From assembly GCA_021798635.1 (NCBI GenBank), contig JAJZGH010000247.1, forward strand, positions 1 through 7,014: a DNA stretch of 7,014 nucleotides, read 5' to 3'. Source of the DNA: Planctomycetota bacterium. GTDB lineage: Bacteria; Planctomycetota; Phycisphaerae; WQYP01. Both the position numbers and the translations under genes were made by a program. Positions 6,013 to 7,014 of this stretch are shown here, one piece after another. Numbering within the stretch: position 1 is the stretch's first letter; the number at the start of each line of letters is the position of its first letter. Under the pieces are notes generated by a model. That model was not told the DNA's origin and ran no database searches. It worked only from the letters and a program-made list of their open reading frames with translations.

Positions 6013-7014
6013 ATGGCAAGCAAATCAGGGCCGCGCCATCAGCGCGTGATGCGTTTATGCCTGGTTCCACTGGGTTGGGCCGCGTGGCTGTTTATCATGC
6101 TGGCGGTGATGTCATTTCATCCGTCAGATCCCACCATGCTGGCAAGCTCTCCGGTGTATCACACCCAATCAGTGCCGGTGCAGAACTGGTGCGGACCGGT
6201 GGGTTCCACCATCGGCTATCTTCTGATGAACAACCTGGGGCCGGGAACGTGGGTGGCTCTGGCCATGGTTGCTGCGATCCTGATGGTTTGGAGCGTTGGC
6301 GGAAATCTTACCCAGACCGCATTTCGACTGATCGGCGGAGCGGTGCTGCTGGTGGTGGCCAGCGGTATGGCGAATCTGCTGGGATGGGGCGGAAATTTGC
6401 CGGCCGGCCCAGGCGGCATATTGGGCGCGGCTGTCGGGCATTTTCTCAAATTACACGTCTCCACCGCAGGATCAGCACTGATTTTAATGGTGGGTCTCAT
6501 TATGGGCTTGCTGCTGGCGGCGGATGAGATTGTCATCGCGGCGCTGGTATGGATTGGGCATACCTGGAAAAAAGTGCCGCACGAAAAAATCGCCGACTCC
6601 GCGGGCGATGCCGCCTCTGCGGCCGCGACAGGACTAGTGGGGTTTTCCGGATCATTGTGGAAGGCTCTATTCTCCCGCAAGCCTAAAACCGCAACGCGCA
6701 AAAAGCCCGAACCCCGCTTAACCCTGTCAAAATCCGCATCCGCCTTGCCAACTGCCGGCTTGCCCGTTATGGCCAAGGAGAAGGAGGCTGAAAAAGCCGA
6801 CGCTGCTGCGGCAGAGGCCGAAGAACAGGAATCGGCACCTGTGGTCGTGCGGCGGCCCAAGCCGATTGTCGCGGACATGCTGCTGCCGTTTAAGACGCCG
6901 CCGGTACAAAAACAGGATTTGGGCAATTATCGGCTCCCCGGATTGGATCTGCTGGAAGATGCCGAGCCGGCCAATACCGAGGGGCAGGAAGAAGCTGTGC
7001 GGCAGAATGCTAAA
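6013..7014 (+). CDS. ftsK: FtsK/SpoIIIE-type DNA translocase, N-terminal part (3'-truncated by window edge)
   Basis: The 334 codons visible run open to the right edge. FtsK sits at the division septum and pumps DNA to clear and resolve chromosomes. Residues 18-175 match the FtsK four-helix membrane domain: helices at about 18-34, 62-95 (preceded by NWCGPVGSTIGYLL), 104-124 and 151-174, with the GPGGILGAAVGHFL motif (132-145) before the last. Residues 185-300 form a charged, Ala/Glu/Lys-rich linker. YRLPGLDLLED (306-316) is the conserved segment that normally precedes the motor domain. The RecA-like motor with its Walker motifs and the gamma domain are not in the window, so activity cannot be judged. 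The ATG is chosen for its ribosome binding site and because the membrane domain follows at the usual distance. The kinase gene 375 nt upstream is probably a separate transcription unit. Confidence 0.9.
   Translation, partial: MASKSGPRHQRVMRLCLVPLGWAAWLFIMLAVMSFHPSDPTMLASSPVYHTQSVPVQNWCGPVGSTIGYLLMNNLGPGTWVALAMVAAILMVWSVGGNLTQTAFRLIGGAVLLVVASGMANLLGWGGNLPAGPGGILGAAVGHFLKLHVSTAGSALILMVGLIMGLLLAADEIVIAALVWIGHTWKKVPHEKIADSAGDAASAAATGLVGFSGSLWKALFSRKPKTATRKKPEPRLTLSKSASALPTAGLPVMAKEKEAEKADAAAAEAEEQESAPVVVRRPKPIVADMLLPFKTPPVQKQDLGNYRLPGLDLLEDAEPANTEGQEEAVRQNAK

Noticed and set aside
5946..6527. 193-codon + strand frame overlapping the start of ftsK
   Set aside because: It lies in another frame over the FtsK membrane domain. 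Its Gly/Arg/His-rich translation has no recognisable fold, and the ftsK frame has the better ribosome binding site.
6216..6926. 236-codon open frame on the - strand opposite ftsK
   Set aside because: It is fully antisense to the convincing FtsK membrane domain and linker. Its Ser/Ala/Pro-rich translation shows no domain and looks like a reverse-frame shadow of GC-rich coding DNA.

Overview
The window carries four protein-coding genes, all on the + strand, and no RNA gene that I can recognise. The layout is: a large primase-helicase-nuclease gene (open at the left edge, ending at 2866), a 131 nt gap, a GbsR/MarR-type regulator (2998-3543), a 75 nt gap with a hairpin, a membrane sensor histidine kinase (3619-5637), a 375 nt gap full of short repeats, and the 5' part of an FtsK-type DNA translocase (from 6013, cut by the right edge). 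Base composition is moderately GC-rich with no obvious break between genes. It looks like chromosomal DNA of a free-living Gram-negative-type bacterium. From memory, the FtsK N-terminal membrane domain (CGPVG motif after the first membrane segment) resembles those of Planctomycetota, perhaps Phycisphaerae. That placement is inference only.

The first gene is the most interesting. It encodes one polypeptide with an archaeo-eukaryotic-type primase domain of the TOTE conflict-system family, a superfamily 2 helicase core, and a C-terminal DUF559/Vsr-like PD-(D/E)xK nuclease domain. The expected motifs of all three parts are visible. The architecture suggests a self-contained genome-conflict (defence) or repair enzyme that can prime or extend, unwind and cut nucleic acid. 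No partner gene for it is visible here.

The middle two genes form a likely regulatory pair. The GbsR-like winged-helix repressor has a perfect 6+1+6 inverted repeat shortly upstream of its start, a candidate self-operator. It is followed by a histidine kinase with an extracytoplasmic dCache-like sensor, HAMP, HisKA and HATPase_c domains. No response regulator is present in the window, so the kinase's partner is elsewhere or beyond what is shown.

The gap before ftsK holds three different blocks of degenerate short tandem repeats (periods of about 9, 8 and 7-8), an 11-base inverted repeat spanning about 155 bp, and a perfect 8 bp hairpin. These are not explained by a gene. ftsK itself starts at an ATG with a good ribosome binding site. 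Its four-helix membrane domain and linker are present, but its motor domain lies outside the window.
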